The notes below the pieces were generated by a model. The model was not told the origin of the DNA. It was given only the letters and a program-made list of their open reading frames with translations, and made no database searches. Made by a program: the position numbers and the translations under genes. Shown in pieces: positions 1 through 7,163 of a stretch of 16,397 nucleotides of DNA. Position 1 is the stretch's first letter. Each line of letters begins with the position of its first letter. This DNA comes from a bacterium (lineage in GTDB: Bacteria > Patescibacteriota > Microgenomatia > UBA1400 > RBG-16-45-19): the NCBI GenBank assembly GCA_003247275.1, contig QKAA01000002.1:1-16397 (forward strand), given 5' to 3'.

Positions 1-13
1 TTACGATTTTTCT

Positions 14-1099
14 ATGGACAACTTCAACAATGAACAACAACCTGGGGCAAGATATAACAATTTTGACACAGAACCAAAAATCAACCTCAGACAACGAGAC
101 AAACTTGTCGCCGTCTTAACCAGAAATGATCCCACTTTATTTCAAACTAGAGAAGTTACTCTAGATCCAGATGAGCAAAAACGCTGTCTCTCGGACATTT
201 TTACAGGAATGATCAACTCAAAAACAGTCACCAACAGCATCTCCAGAATCAGAGCCTCCCACCAAGAATCTCCCGCCGACCAAATCTTCACCGATATGGA
301 ATCGTATGAAAAGTTTGGTCAAATTAAAGGCATGATTGCCGTCGCCACCAGTCAAAAAACCATACAAAGCGGCGAATATGACTCAGCTGCCTTCAAAAAC
401 CGCGATGCTATAAAATTTTCAAACCTAAGAACTCTGATAGAAATCTATCAAAATCCAGCAGATTTAGAAATAGCTCTCCATTCCCTCATGAAACAAGTTC
501 AAAAAAATAACCCCCCAGAAAAATTTGCCCAATATCAAAAATCACTCCGAGTATTGCTCCATGCAGTTTATGGTAAAAGAGCAGAATATTGGGAACAATA
601 CAAATTACTTTATCGAGAAGCCTACTCAAATCAACCTGAACCAACCTCAGAAAAAAACAATCTTATCAGTAATGAAGGATCTATCCCAAAATCAAATAAT
701 CAAGAAGGTCCGGACAATCAGGACATTAACTCTCGTAAAAATGACGAAATAGATGCCGAAAGAGTGGCTAAAATCATCCCAATGATAGTATCAGCAAAAA
801 AGATTCCCCTCATTACAGATAGCGAGGGCCACATTCACCTTTTTAGTATTCCCGAAAATCCTCAAATTACTGACCAACAAGCTGAAAAAATTATCCGCAG
901 CATGGGTCAAGAAATAAAGAAGCTTAATCCCGAAATTGTCGGCCCCATTATGAAAAATAAGCTGCTATCAACATTTCAGCCCTCAACATATGCCAGATTC
1001 GAGGGTACTGAAACTGCTGACGGTTTTAATACTAAAAACTCTATTTATAGAGTCCTTATCACTCACGTAAACCACAAAGAATATTTCGAGAATATATAA
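14..1099 (+). CDS. Hypothetical protein, 361 aa, possibly 5'-truncated
   Basis: I do not recognise this protein. It is hydrophilic, rich in Asn, Gln, Lys and Glu, and shows no signal peptide, membrane segment or catalytic motif. Residues about 1-210 look mostly helical and charged. Residues about 212-245 are a low-complexity Ser/Asn/Gln/Asp linker. Residues about 246-361 form a second block with a short hydrophobic stretch (AKIIPMIVSAKKIPLITD). The ATG at 14 has no visible Shine-Dalgarno sequence, and the reading frame stays open to base 2, so the true start may lie outside the window. The gene ends 50 bp before secE and no terminator hairpin is visible between them. Codon use resembles the neighbouring ribosomal-type genes. 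That a protein is encoded is fairly sure; its function is unknown. Confidence 0.75.
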   Translation: MDNFNNEQQPGARYNNFDTEPKINLRQRDKLVAVLTRNDPTLFQTREVTLDPDEQKRCLSDIFTGMINSKTVTNSISRIRASHQESPADQIFTDMESYEKFGQIKGMIAVATSQKTIQSGEYDSAAFKNRDAIKFSNLRTLIEIYQNPADLEIALHSLMKQVQKNNPPEKFAQYQKSLRVLLHAVYGKRAEYWEQYKLLYREAYSNQPEPTSEKNNLISNEGSIPKSNNQEGPDNQDINSRKNDEIDAERVAKIIPMIVSAKKIPLITDSEGHIHLFSIPENPQITDQQAEKIIRSMGQEIKKLNPEIVGPIMKNKLLSTFQPSTYARFEGTETADGFNTKNSIYRVLITHVNHKEYFENI

Positions 1100-1133
1100 C
1101 TAAAAAACCTCTCTTCACCCCCTCCTAACCTTG

Positions 1134-1142
1134 TGGTACAAT
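1134..1142 (+). promoter_or_regulatory. Extended -10 promoter for secE (leaderless start)
   Basis: TGG-TACAAT matches an extended -10 element (TGnTATAAT type). Only seven bases separate it from the secE ATG at 1150, so transcription would begin at or next to the start codon. No good -35 box is visible 17 bases upstream, and secE has no Shine-Dalgarno sequence, which agrees with a leaderless mRNA. This is inference from sequence alone. Confidence 0.5.
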
Positions 1143-1149
1143 TCCGCAT

Positions 1150-1356
1150 ATGCAAACAAACAGTCCCTCAAAACAAGGGAAGGTTGTTGGTGGCTTTATT
1201 CGTCAGGTGCGTGATGAATTAAATCAAGTAACCTGGCCTACCAAAAACCAAACCGTTAAACTTACTACCGTTGTTATCGCTGTTTCGCTGCTAGTGGGTG
1301 CTTATCTTGGAGCACTCGACTATCTTTTTACCCGCCTCATGGGTTTTATCATTTAG
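1150..1356 (+). CDS. secE: Preprotein translocase subunit SecE
   Basis: SecE is the small clamp subunit of the SecYEG channel in the cytoplasmic membrane. The 68-aa product has the layout of single-TM SecE proteins: a short polar N-terminus, the amphipathic helix with the family signature (FIRQVRDELNQVTWPTKNQT, residues about 17-36), then one membrane helix at about 39-62. The conserved V-x-W-P motif is intact. It sits 15 bp before nusG, the classic secE-nusG pairing. The start is supported by family length and by the -10 element placed so that the message would be leaderless. Confidence 0.95.
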   Translation: MQTNSPSKQGKVVGGFIRQVRDELNQVTWPTKNQTVKLTTVVIAVSLLVGAYLGALDYLFTRLMGFII

Positions 1357-1371
1357 ACATGAAATAAAGAT

Positions 1372-2049
1372 ATGCCAAAGAAAACAACTAAAAAAACCAG
1401 TAAAAAACCAGCTAAAGCTAAAAAACCAGTCGTCGCCGAAGTTGCGGAAACAGAAGCTAAAAAAGAGGAAAAGCCAGAAGCTGAAACCAACAAAAATCAT
1501 TTTGTGTTAACCAAAACCGATGATAAAACTGGTAAATGGTACGTGCTCCACACCTATTCAGGTCACGAAAATTCCGTTGCCATCAACTTAATTCAACGTG
1601 TTGAAACCATGAAACTCGATGGTCGTGTCCTCGAAATCTTAATCCCCACCCAAAATAAAATCCTTATCAAACGTGGTAAGAAAGCTTCCGTTAAAGAAAA
1701 GATTTTCCCTGGCTACATGTTGGTTAAACTCGTCCTCGACGATGAAACTTGGTTAGCCGTTCGCACCACCCCAGGAGTAACCGGTTTTGTCGGCGTTGGT
1801 AGTAAGCCAACTCCCCTTCCTCCCCAAGAAGTTGTTTCCATCAAACGCTTTATGGAACAAGAAGCTCCCAAATACAAGGCCACTTTCTCCGTTGGCGAAG
1901 CTGTCAAAATAGTTGAAGGTCCTTTTGCCGATTTCTTGGGCACCGTTGATCACATCGACGAAGCCAAAGGTAAAGTTCACGTCCTGGTTTCTATCTTTGG
2001 TCGCGAAACCCCCGTCGAACTCGACTTCCTTCAAGTCAGCAAGATCTAA
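1372..2049 (+). CDS. nusG: Transcription termination/antitermination factor NusG
   Basis: NusG binds RNA polymerase through its NGN domain and links it to Rho or the ribosome through its KOW domain. The NGN domain spans about residues 54-145 and includes GKWYVLHTYSGHE, IFPGYMLV (111-118) and RTTPGVTGFVG (131-141). The KOW domain spans about 172-212 and includes VGEAVKIVEGPFADFLGTV. The first 45 residues are an extra Lys/Ala/Pro/Glu-rich tail, predicted disordered, that makes the protein about 40 residues longer than typical 175-185 aa NusG. Translation from 1372 is favoured because it lies just downstream of secE with a purine stretch (AAATAAAGAT). The gene is probably co-transcribed with secE. 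Identification is firm; the role of the tail is unknown. Confidence 0.97.
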   Translation: MPKKTTKKTSKKPAKAKKPVVAEVAETEAKKEEKPEAETNKNHFVLTKTDDKTGKWYVLHTYSGHENSVAINLIQRVETMKLDGRVLEILIPTQNKILIKRGKKASVKEKIFPGYMLVKLVLDDETWLAVRTTPGVTGFVGVGSKPTPLPPQEVVSIKRFMEQEAPKYKATFSVGEAVKIVEGPFADFLGTVDHIDEAKGKVHVLVSIFGRETPVELDFLQVSKI

Positions 2050-2143
2050 ACTCACAAGCTTTTTTTCACTAACAAAAACAAACAAATTCCTTCTTCTGGG
2101 TTCTCTTGTCTCTTGCCCTTCTCCGTAGTACGCTAAATAGAGT

Positions 2144-2584
2144 ATGAAGAAAATTCTCATCATCGAAGATCATTTAGGTCTCCGATCTTTGGCTAATCAA
2201 ATTTTTACTGCTGCTGGATACACTGTTACCGAAGCTTCAAACGGTCAAGCTGGACTAGATGCTGCTGTCCAAGGTGGCTTTAACGCCATTGTCTGCGACC
2301 TCAAAATGCCCATCATGGATGGCATGACTTTTTTGGCCGCCCTCCAACAACACCCTCCCACCAGCCCCAATGGTCCTATCATTATCTATAGTAATTTCAT
2401 CTATGAATATGCCAAAGATGAAGCTATTCGTCGCGGTGCCTCCGCTTTTATTGCTAAAGACACCTTAGGTACTGGCGAGCTTGTTTCCGAAGTTGAACGT
2501 ATCATAAATCAACAATCTCTTGCCTCAGAATTTAATACCACCTCCACCGACAATTCGAATTCTCCAGCAGAAAATCAAGGATAG
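2144..2584 (+). CDS. Single-domain response regulator (CheY-like receiver)
   Basis: This 146-aa protein is a stand-alone receiver domain. Visible landmarks are the acidic pair E8-D9, the phospho-acceptor D52 in the CDLKMPIMDG motif, S83 in the Thr/Ser switch position, and K105 in the IAKD segment. After residue about 124 there is a short polar Ser/Asn tail and no DNA-binding or enzymatic output domain, so it would act by protein contact. No histidine kinase is encoded in this window, so the partner is elsewhere. Its stop is 7 bp before the next gene, suggesting co-transcription with the eight-cysteine membrane proteins. The start has no clear Shine-Dalgarno sequence but begins exactly at the first beta strand (MKKILIIEDH). 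Confidence 0.93.
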   Translation: MKKILIIEDHLGLRSLANQIFTAAGYTVTEASNGQAGLDAAVQGGFNAIVCDLKMPIMDGMTFLAALQQHPPTSPNGPIIIYSNFIYEYAKDEAIRRGASAFIAKDTLGTGELVSEVERIINQQSLASEFNTTSTDNSNSPAENQG

Positions 2585-2591
2585 ATACGTC

Positions 2592-3005
2592 ATGGCCGTC
2601 AAACGTAAGCGCAGTCGCAAACCGCCTCAACCCAAGCTTGATATGAAGTTGATTGAAAAATTCTTACGGGACTACAAACGTATGCCTTACAAAGACAAGA
2701 CTTCCATCATGGCTGCCCTCCTTATTCTTATGGCTATTCCTCTTGGATTTATGTACGCTTCTGCCCCCAAAACCCCCACCACCCTTGATGTGGCTCCACT
2801 CGACATCGCTCCGGCTACCGAATGTTACGTCACTGGTTGCCTTGATCAACTTTGCTTGGACCACCAAATCGATACTCCCACCACCAGTTGCGAACCACAA
2901 CCTCAATACCAATGTTTAGAATTCAGTCGTTGTGAAGTCCAAGACAGTGGCTACTGTGGCTGGACCGAAACTCCCGAATATCTTTCCTGTTTAGATGATT
3001 TATAG
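2592..3005 (+). CDS. Membrane-anchored eight-cysteine-cluster protein, 137 aa
   Basis: The protein has a basic cytoplasmic N-terminus (MAVKRKRSRK), a membrane helix at about residues 38-56, the motif LDVAPLDIAP at 65-74, then a compact external domain with eight cysteines at 78, 83, 88, 100, 108, 114, 122 and 133. The spacing and flanking residues (GC..QLC, then CE.Q..G.CGWT.T.E, then CL) match the bacterial eight-cysteine-cluster domain as I recall it; its function is unknown and four disulfides are likely. The start at 2592 is chosen over an in-frame upstream one because AAGGA lies about 10 bases before it and translation then begins with the basic anchor. It follows the receiver gene by 7 bp. 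The downstream gene carries the same anchor and cluster, so the two are probably paralogues. Confidence 0.85.
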   Translation: MAVKRKRSRKPPQPKLDMKLIEKFLRDYKRMPYKDKTSIMAALLILMAIPLGFMYASAPKTPTTLDVAPLDIAPATECYVTGCLDQLCLDHQIDTPTTSCEPQPQYQCLEFSRCEVQDSGYCGWTETPEYLSCLDDL

Positions 3006-3032
3006 CAATTACATAAACCCATAAGGATTCAC

Positions 3033-4994
3033 ATGAACCCAAGCGATCAGCCCGTCATCCAGCCCGAAATAGTCCCAGAAAACAAACCCACCCTTAAACA
3101 ACGAGCAATCGCCTTCACCTCATGGTTTAAGCATCTTTCTAAAAAACAAAAAACCTCACTTATTACTTTTGCTTTTCTCCTCATCGCTATTCCTATCGGC
3201 GTTGTGGCCACCTTTTATCAAATCCGCGAGCGCTCCAAAGCTGCCCCTGAAACTCCATCCATTAGTTTACCCATCACTCCTCCTGAAGAACTTATCAACA
3301 CCGCCATCAGACTTGTGAGTGAAAATCACGTCAACCTCTGGGCAACCAACACCGCCACTTTTAATCCCAATAATACTGGTGAAACCCTTGAATTTTGGTT
3401 TAAATTTGATCAACCAGAAAATCTTGAATCATCTATCGTCAATCTCTCTGGCCCCGATCGACAATTAAGTATTTCTTTGGTATTCTCTCAAACTAGAGTT
3501 GACTCATCAGCCTTTATTAAAGTCGTCGTTCCCCAAACCAACGATAATAACAAAGGTTTCATTCTTCGCACCACTCCTCTCCAAGCTAACACTTGGTACC
3601 ATATCGCCTATACCCAAGATACCGTCACCAAGAAAAGTGTCTTATACCTCAATGGTCAACAAGTCGACGACCAAACATACACAGGCCCTTACAACCTCTT
3701 TGAATCCATTCCTCACATCCAAATTGGTTCTACTGAAGATCTAATGCTTTCAAATCTTCCCGGTTTCACTGGGGTTCTTGAAGACTTCCACATTTCTTCC
3801 ATAAACCGCTATCATAACAATTTTGAGCCTTTATCCTTCAACCTAGCTCAAGCTGATGCATTCACCTTAATACTTTGGAAATTTAATCACAGCAACAAAG
3901 ATTACAGTATTTATAACATTCCTTGGTCTGCTATTGGCGACTATGGGTATGTATCAACCTCAGATGAACCTTACCACAGCGTTTGTAACGAAACTGGCCA
4001 ATGTATTTCTATTCCTGGAACCGGTGATGATCAATGTCAGACTGATTTCGAATGTCAAGTGAATGAGGAAACAGGGCCACTCATTGGCGTCGGTTGTACT
4101 ATTGCTGGCTGTTCAAGCCAACTTTGTGTCAATGAAGAAGTGGGCCCCATCAGCACTACCTGTGAATGGAAAGAAGAGTATTCCTGTTACAGAACTTCAG
4201 ACGCTCGCTGCGAAAAACAAGATTCTGGCGACTGCGGCTGGACTCAAACCCCTGAATTGCTCGCCTGCCTTGGCATTGAGCAAGAATCTCCTCCAACAGG
4301 ACCAACTCCACCTGCCTCCCCCATCATCAGTCCCCGCCCTGGCACCCCTTCTCCCACTCCAAAAGCTAACAATGAAGAAAAGACTCAACAGGAAGAACAG
4401 GCTAACAACAATTCATCTGACGAACAAACTTCCAACCTATGTCAGGATCAAGCTCCAACGAGCCCCGCTGATCTCTATCAAATCAACGCTGATAGCACCA
4501 ACGCCACTCTCTACTTTGCTCCTGCTGGAGAACCTTATACCCACTACTTAATCCAATTTGGTGAAGGTAACAGCATGCAACACAGCACCAGCTTTGAAGC
4601 GAGCAGCGCCACCGGTGCCCTTACTGCCGATATCCACCTCCTCAAATCAAATACCACTTACACCTTCCAAATTCTTGCCTTCAATCACTGCGCTGCTAAC
4701 GATTGGAGTAATCAAATGACCATTCGTACCACTACTGGCACCACTCGCACCTTCTATAAAAACATTCCCCTAGCAGTCCGTAGCAATGTCGCCCGGATTT
4801 TAGGTAGTTTCACCGGCAACACTACTGCCCCAACTACCAAATTAACCCCCATTGAAACATCGACTCAAGAAACACCCAGTCAAACGGAAACATATCAACA
4901 AACTACTACCCCTGATTATCAGGCTCCCCAGCCATCAGACAACTTCGTTCAACGGGTAATCAAGTCAATTGCTAAGCTTTTTTATAAGGAATAA
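3033..4994 (+). CDS. Surface protein: TM anchor, LamG-like, eight-Cys cluster, Fn3-like
   Basis: This 653-aa protein is probably anchored by a membrane helix at about 42-62 following a basic N-terminus (KHLSKKQK), with the rest outside. Residues about 84-300 look like a concanavalin A/LamG-type sandwich, with TLEFWFKFD, NTWYHIAYT and SVLYLNGQ as typical strands. At 318-341 there is a four-Cys segment (C..TGQC, then DDQC..DFEC). An eight-Cys cluster follows at 355, 360, 365, 377, 385, 393, 401 and 412. Next come a Pro/Thr linker (418-445), an Fn3-like domain (about 475-568, with TTYTFQILAFN) and a Thr/Gln-rich tail ending in a basic amphipathic stretch. AAGGATTC lies before the ATG. It likely binds glycans or other surfaces, but this is inferred from folds only. 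Its 3' end overlaps the convergent downstream gene. Confidence 0.88.
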   Translation: MNPSDQPVIQPEIVPENKPTLKQRAIAFTSWFKHLSKKQKTSLITFAFLLIAIPIGVVATFYQIRERSKAAPETPSISLPITPPEELINTAIRLVSENHVNLWATNTATFNPNNTGETLEFWFKFDQPENLESSIVNLSGPDRQLSISLVFSQTRVDSSAFIKVVVPQTNDNNKGFILRTTPLQANTWYHIAYTQDTVTKKSVLYLNGQQVDDQTYTGPYNLFESIPHIQIGSTEDLMLSNLPGFTGVLEDFHISSINRYHNNFEPLSFNLAQADAFTLILWKFNHSNKDYSIYNIPWSAIGDYGYVSTSDEPYHSVCNETGQCISIPGTGDDQCQTDFECQVNEETGPLIGVGCTIAGCSSQLCVNEEVGPISTTCEWKEEYSCYRTSDARCEKQDSGDCGWTQTPELLACLGIEQESPPTGPTPPASPIISPRPGTPSPTPKANNEEKTQQEEQANNNSSDEQTSNLCQDQAPTSPADLYQINADSTNATLYFAPAGEPYTHYLIQFGEGNSMQHSTSFEASSATGALTADIHLLKSNTTYTFQILAFNHCAANDWSNQMTIRTTTGTTRTFYKNIPLAVRSNVARILGSFTGNTTAPTTKLTPIETSTQETPSQTETYQQTTTPDYQAPQPSDNFVQRVIKSIAKLFYKE

Positions 4995-6192
4995 GTCCAA
5001 AGCCCACAACCATCCAACCTAAAATTTCCGTCATGATTGAAATCACATTCAATTGTGATGCCAATAAAAAGGCAACACCCCCCATTAACCAAGGCGAATA
5101 ATCCACCTGTTTTTTAGCCAAAAAAATTAATTGACGCAAACTGCTCCACCACAACAAAGTATAGGCAATCAGCCCCACCAAACCCGTTGCCACCATTGCC
5201 TCCATCAGGCTTGAATGTGCTTTGTCTGTATAAATATCAAAACGCACTGGATAGGGCCAAATCACTGATTCCACCGCCTTATCATAATGAGCCCAACCCC
5301 AACCAAAAAAAGGTTTTTGAGTCCAAGCAATAGCCCCTCGCCGCCACATTCTCGCCCGACTTTCTGCATCAAATGTTTTTGTTGGCCGAAACACCCATAC
5401 CAAAAAAACCACACAAAACAAACCCGTTAGTCCCCAAGCAAACCACCTCACCTTTGAAACTCTCACCCATCGCCACAACAATATCACTAGCCCTAATCCC
5501 AAAAACAAAAACGATTGAGTCAGACCAATCGCCAATAAATGCAACAGTGCTAACGTCATCCATAGCCATTTCTTTTTTATCATTGCTCCCATACTCACCA
5601 CCAAAGCTAAACTAACTGTCAAATAACCTGCCAAAAAATGAGGATTCCCAAAAGCCAACCCAATCGAGCCATCACTCCACCAAAACGAGGCTGGTGTAAT
5701 TAATCCCAAAATGGGAAAACTCCACAACAGCAACACTCCCAACGACACCAATAAGGAAGCCAACAGCTGAAATCGTAATAGCCATAGAGGAGCCACACCA
5801 CTCAAACCTACACTCACAGCTAATGCCGCCAACATTATCTGTGTTCCCAATCCGTCTTCTCGATAATAATTCCCCGCAAAAGCCTTATCAAAATCGCTTA
5901 AAGAGGCCAAAATAATTACCCCTACCCATAACAATACATATTTAATTCTCACTATTTTGATTAACCGCCACTGCAACAGCAATAACCCTAACAAAATCAC
6001 CACCCACAATCTAAACACAATGACTCGAGGCACTTCAAAAGCAATCACTTGGTTTAAATCCCACACCCAAGGTAAAACAAGTAAACCTAAACCCAACCAC
6101 CAATGAGATAGTTTTCGCGCCACCGGAGCAATATTTCTAACAACAGCTTTCACCCCACTATCGTAACCCAAATTCACCCATATTTTCCTCAC
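4972..6192 (-). CDS. O-antigen ligase/polymerase-like (Wzy/WaaL) membrane protein
   Basis: This 406-aa protein has about ten or more hydrophobic segments and the hallmarks of the O-antigen ligase/Wzy_C superfamily. They are YYREDGLGTQ before the central helices, GNPHFLAGYL at 182-191, a large periplasmic loop at about 270-330 with an Arg-rich start (ESRARMWRRGAIAW), PFFGWGWAHYDKA at 294-306, and DKAHSSLMEA (323-332), which resembles the D-x-x-H-N/S motif. Such proteins polymerise or ligate undecaprenyl-linked glycans, or attach them to lipid or protein. No glycosyltransferases are nearby, so the substrate cannot be named. GAGGAAAAT precedes the ATG. The last 23 bases overlap the 3' end of the convergent surface-protein gene, and I see no terminator between them. 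Confidence 0.85.
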   Translation of the reverse strand: MRKIWVNLGYDSGVKAVVRNIAPVARKLSHWWLGLGLLVLPWVWDLNQVIAFEVPRVIVFRLWVVILLGLLLLQWRLIKIVRIKYVLLWVGVIILASLSDFDKAFAGNYYREDGLGTQIMLAALAVSVGLSGVAPLWLLRFQLLASLLVSLGVLLLWSFPILGLITPASFWWSDGSIGLAFGNPHFLAGYLTVSLALVVSMGAMIKKKWLWMTLALLHLLAIGLTQSFLFLGLGLVILLWRWVRVSKVRWFAWGLTGLFCVVFLVWVFRPTKTFDAESRARMWRRGAIAWTQKPFFGWGWAHYDKAVESVIWPYPVRFDIYTDKAHSSLMEAMVATGLVGLIAYTLLWWSSLRQLIFLAKKQVDYSPWLMGGVAFLLASQLNVISIMTEILGWMVVGFGLIPYKKA

Positions 6193-6274
6193 TACACTTC
6201 ACTCTTGTGTTTGATCAGCTTTTTGATATACGCTAACACCATAGGATAAAAATTAAGCTAAAAAAAGGAACATC

Positions 6275-6448
6275 ATGCCTGCCCCCAAGAAAAAAGTTGC
6301 GGCCAAACGAAAGCCAGCTGCCAAAAAAGTTACTGCCAAAGTCTCTACTCCAGTAAAAGCCGACCCTTATAAATTCCTAAAGACTCTCATCATCCTTCTC
6401 ATCCTTTCCGTCATGTACTTAGGATACGTTCTTACCTACCTTCGATAA
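6275..6448 (+). CDS. Small basic one-TM protein, 57 aa
   Basis: The product starts with a Lys/Ala/Pro-rich tail of about 30 residues (MPAPKKKVAAKRKPAAKK at its beginning) followed by one hydrophobic helix at about 36-54 (LIILLILSVMYLGYVLTYL). That gives a C-tail-anchored or N-in membrane protein whose basic part faces the cytoplasm and could touch nucleic acid or ribosomes. AAAAAAGGAA ends four bases before the ATG, a good Shine-Dalgarno sequence, and a strong intrinsic terminator follows 22 bases after the stop, so this is a single-gene transcription unit. I do not recognise the family. The basic tail is compositionally like the NusG N-terminal extension in this window. Confidence 0.75.
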   Translation: MPAPKKKVAAKRKPAAKKVTAKVSTPVKADPYKFLKTLIILLILSVMYLGYVLTYLR

Positions 6449-6470
6449 ACAAAAACAACCATAACAATCA

Positions 6471-6500
6471 AAGCCCGCAAATTCACGCCGGGCTTTTTTG
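6471..6500 (+). terminator. Intrinsic terminator after the 57-aa gene
   Basis: AAGCCCG (6471-6477) pairs perfectly with CGGGCTT (6489-6495) and runs directly into a T-tract. It closes the small-gene unit and insulates it from the rplK promoter that begins at 6517. Confidence 0.9.
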
Positions 6501-6516
6501 TAGATCCCCCTCCTTC

Positions 6517-6546
6517 TTGATAAACTCCCCCTCCACCTGATACAAT
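6517..6546 (+). promoter_or_regulatory. Promoter of the rplK-rplA operon
   Basis: TTGATA (6517-6522) and TACAAT (6541-6546) are separated by 18 bases, and the -10 is preceded by TGA, giving an extended TGn element. The predicted start is near 6553, leaving a leader of about 108 nt before rplK. Confidence 0.75.
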
Positions 6547-6565
6547 ACCCCCCGCTGTTACTCAT

Positions 6566-6645
6566 TTGTTAGAACCTGCAATTCCACAGTTGCAAACTAA
6601 CAACTCGCTTCATATTAATTTATTTCCGTAGATTTATCTGCGAAA
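6566..6645 (+). promoter_or_regulatory. Structured 5' leader of rplK (candidate L1 autoregulatory site)
   Basis: Two hairpins fill the leader. The first has arms TTGTTAG (6566-6572) and CTAACAA (6597-6603), an asymmetric internal loop (AACC against AA), and an inner stem TGCAA/TTGCA (6577-6581, 6590-6594). The second, 6623-6645, pairs TTTC/GAAA and GTAGAT/ATCTGC with one bulged C and ends 15 bases before the ATG. L1 represses its own L11-L1 mRNA in many bacteria. A stem with an asymmetric loop fits that idea, but I cannot match the L1 consensus with certainty. Confidence 0.45.
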
Positions 6646-6660
6646 TACTAGGCAAAATAT

Positions 6661-7083
6661 ATGGCAAAAAAAGTTAAAACAATTCTTAAATTAAACCTAA
6701 CCGCCGGGCAAGCAAATCCTGCTCCTCCCATCGGTCCTGCTCTCGGTCAGCATGGTGTTAACATCATGGAATTCTGTAAAACCTATAACGAAGCTACCAA
6801 AGATCGTATGGGTCAAGTTATTCCTGCTGAAGTCACCATTTTTGAAGATCGCTCTTTCACCTTCGTCACCAAACTTCCTCCCGTTTCTGAAATGATCAAA
6901 CAAACCCTCAAACTAAAAAGTGGTTCCCAAAAACCCAGTAAGGATTTTGTCGGCACCCTAACCCAAGATCAACTCAAGAAAATTGCTGAAGATAAAATGG
7001 GTGACATGAACTGCGAAACTGTTGAATCAGCCATGAAAATGGTTGCTGGCACCGCTCGCTCCATGGGCATCAAGACTGAATAA
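6661..7083 (+). CDS. rplK: 50S ribosomal protein L11
   Basis: L11 forms the GTPase-associated centre of the large subunit together with 23S rRNA and the L10-L12 stalk. The 140-aa product is full length. The N-terminal domain carries [18 protein letters not shown] and the C-terminal RNA-binding domain ends with the family pattern [20 protein letters not shown]. The ATG at 6661 gives the usual [13 protein letters not shown] start. The Shine-Dalgarno sequence is weak (TAGGC about 10 bases upstream), which may leave initiation open to control by the leader hairpins. It is followed 80 bp later by rplA in the standard L11-L1 operon. Confidence 0.98.
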   Translation: MAKKVKTILKLNLTAGQANPAPPIGPALGQHGVNIMEFCKTYNEATKDRMGQVIPAEVTIFEDRSFTFVTKLPPVSEMIKQTLKLKSGSQKPSKDFVGTLTQDQLKKIAEDKMGDMNCETVESAMKMVAGTARSMGIKTE

Positions 7084-7111
7084 GACATCAATTCATAATT
7101 ACTCACTATTA

Positions 7112-7141
7112 CCACAGCGGCCCCATTAAATCCGTTTGTGG
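7112..7141 (+). promoter_or_regulatory. Intercistronic hairpin between rplK and rplA
   Basis: CCACA (7112-7116) pairs with TGTGG (7137-7141), and CGG (7118-7120) with CCG (7132-7134), enclosing a short loop. There is no T-tract, so it is not a terminator. It ends a few bases before the rplA Shine-Dalgarno purines (GAAAGGA, 7146-7152) and could tune rplA translation or mRNA processing. The role is inferred. Confidence 0.35.
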
Positions 7142-7163
7142 AAGAGAAAGGAAATAAGCCTAT

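Noticed and set aside
2520..2591. In-frame upstream start for the eight-cysteine protein
   Set aside because: It overlaps the end of the receiver gene and adds a non-conserved segment; the ATG at 2592 has AAGGA at a good distance and begins with the expected basic anchor.
4063..4551. 162-aa open frame inside the surface-protein gene
   Set aside because: It is a shadow of the real gene in another frame; composition is random-looking and the host frame encodes recognisable domains.
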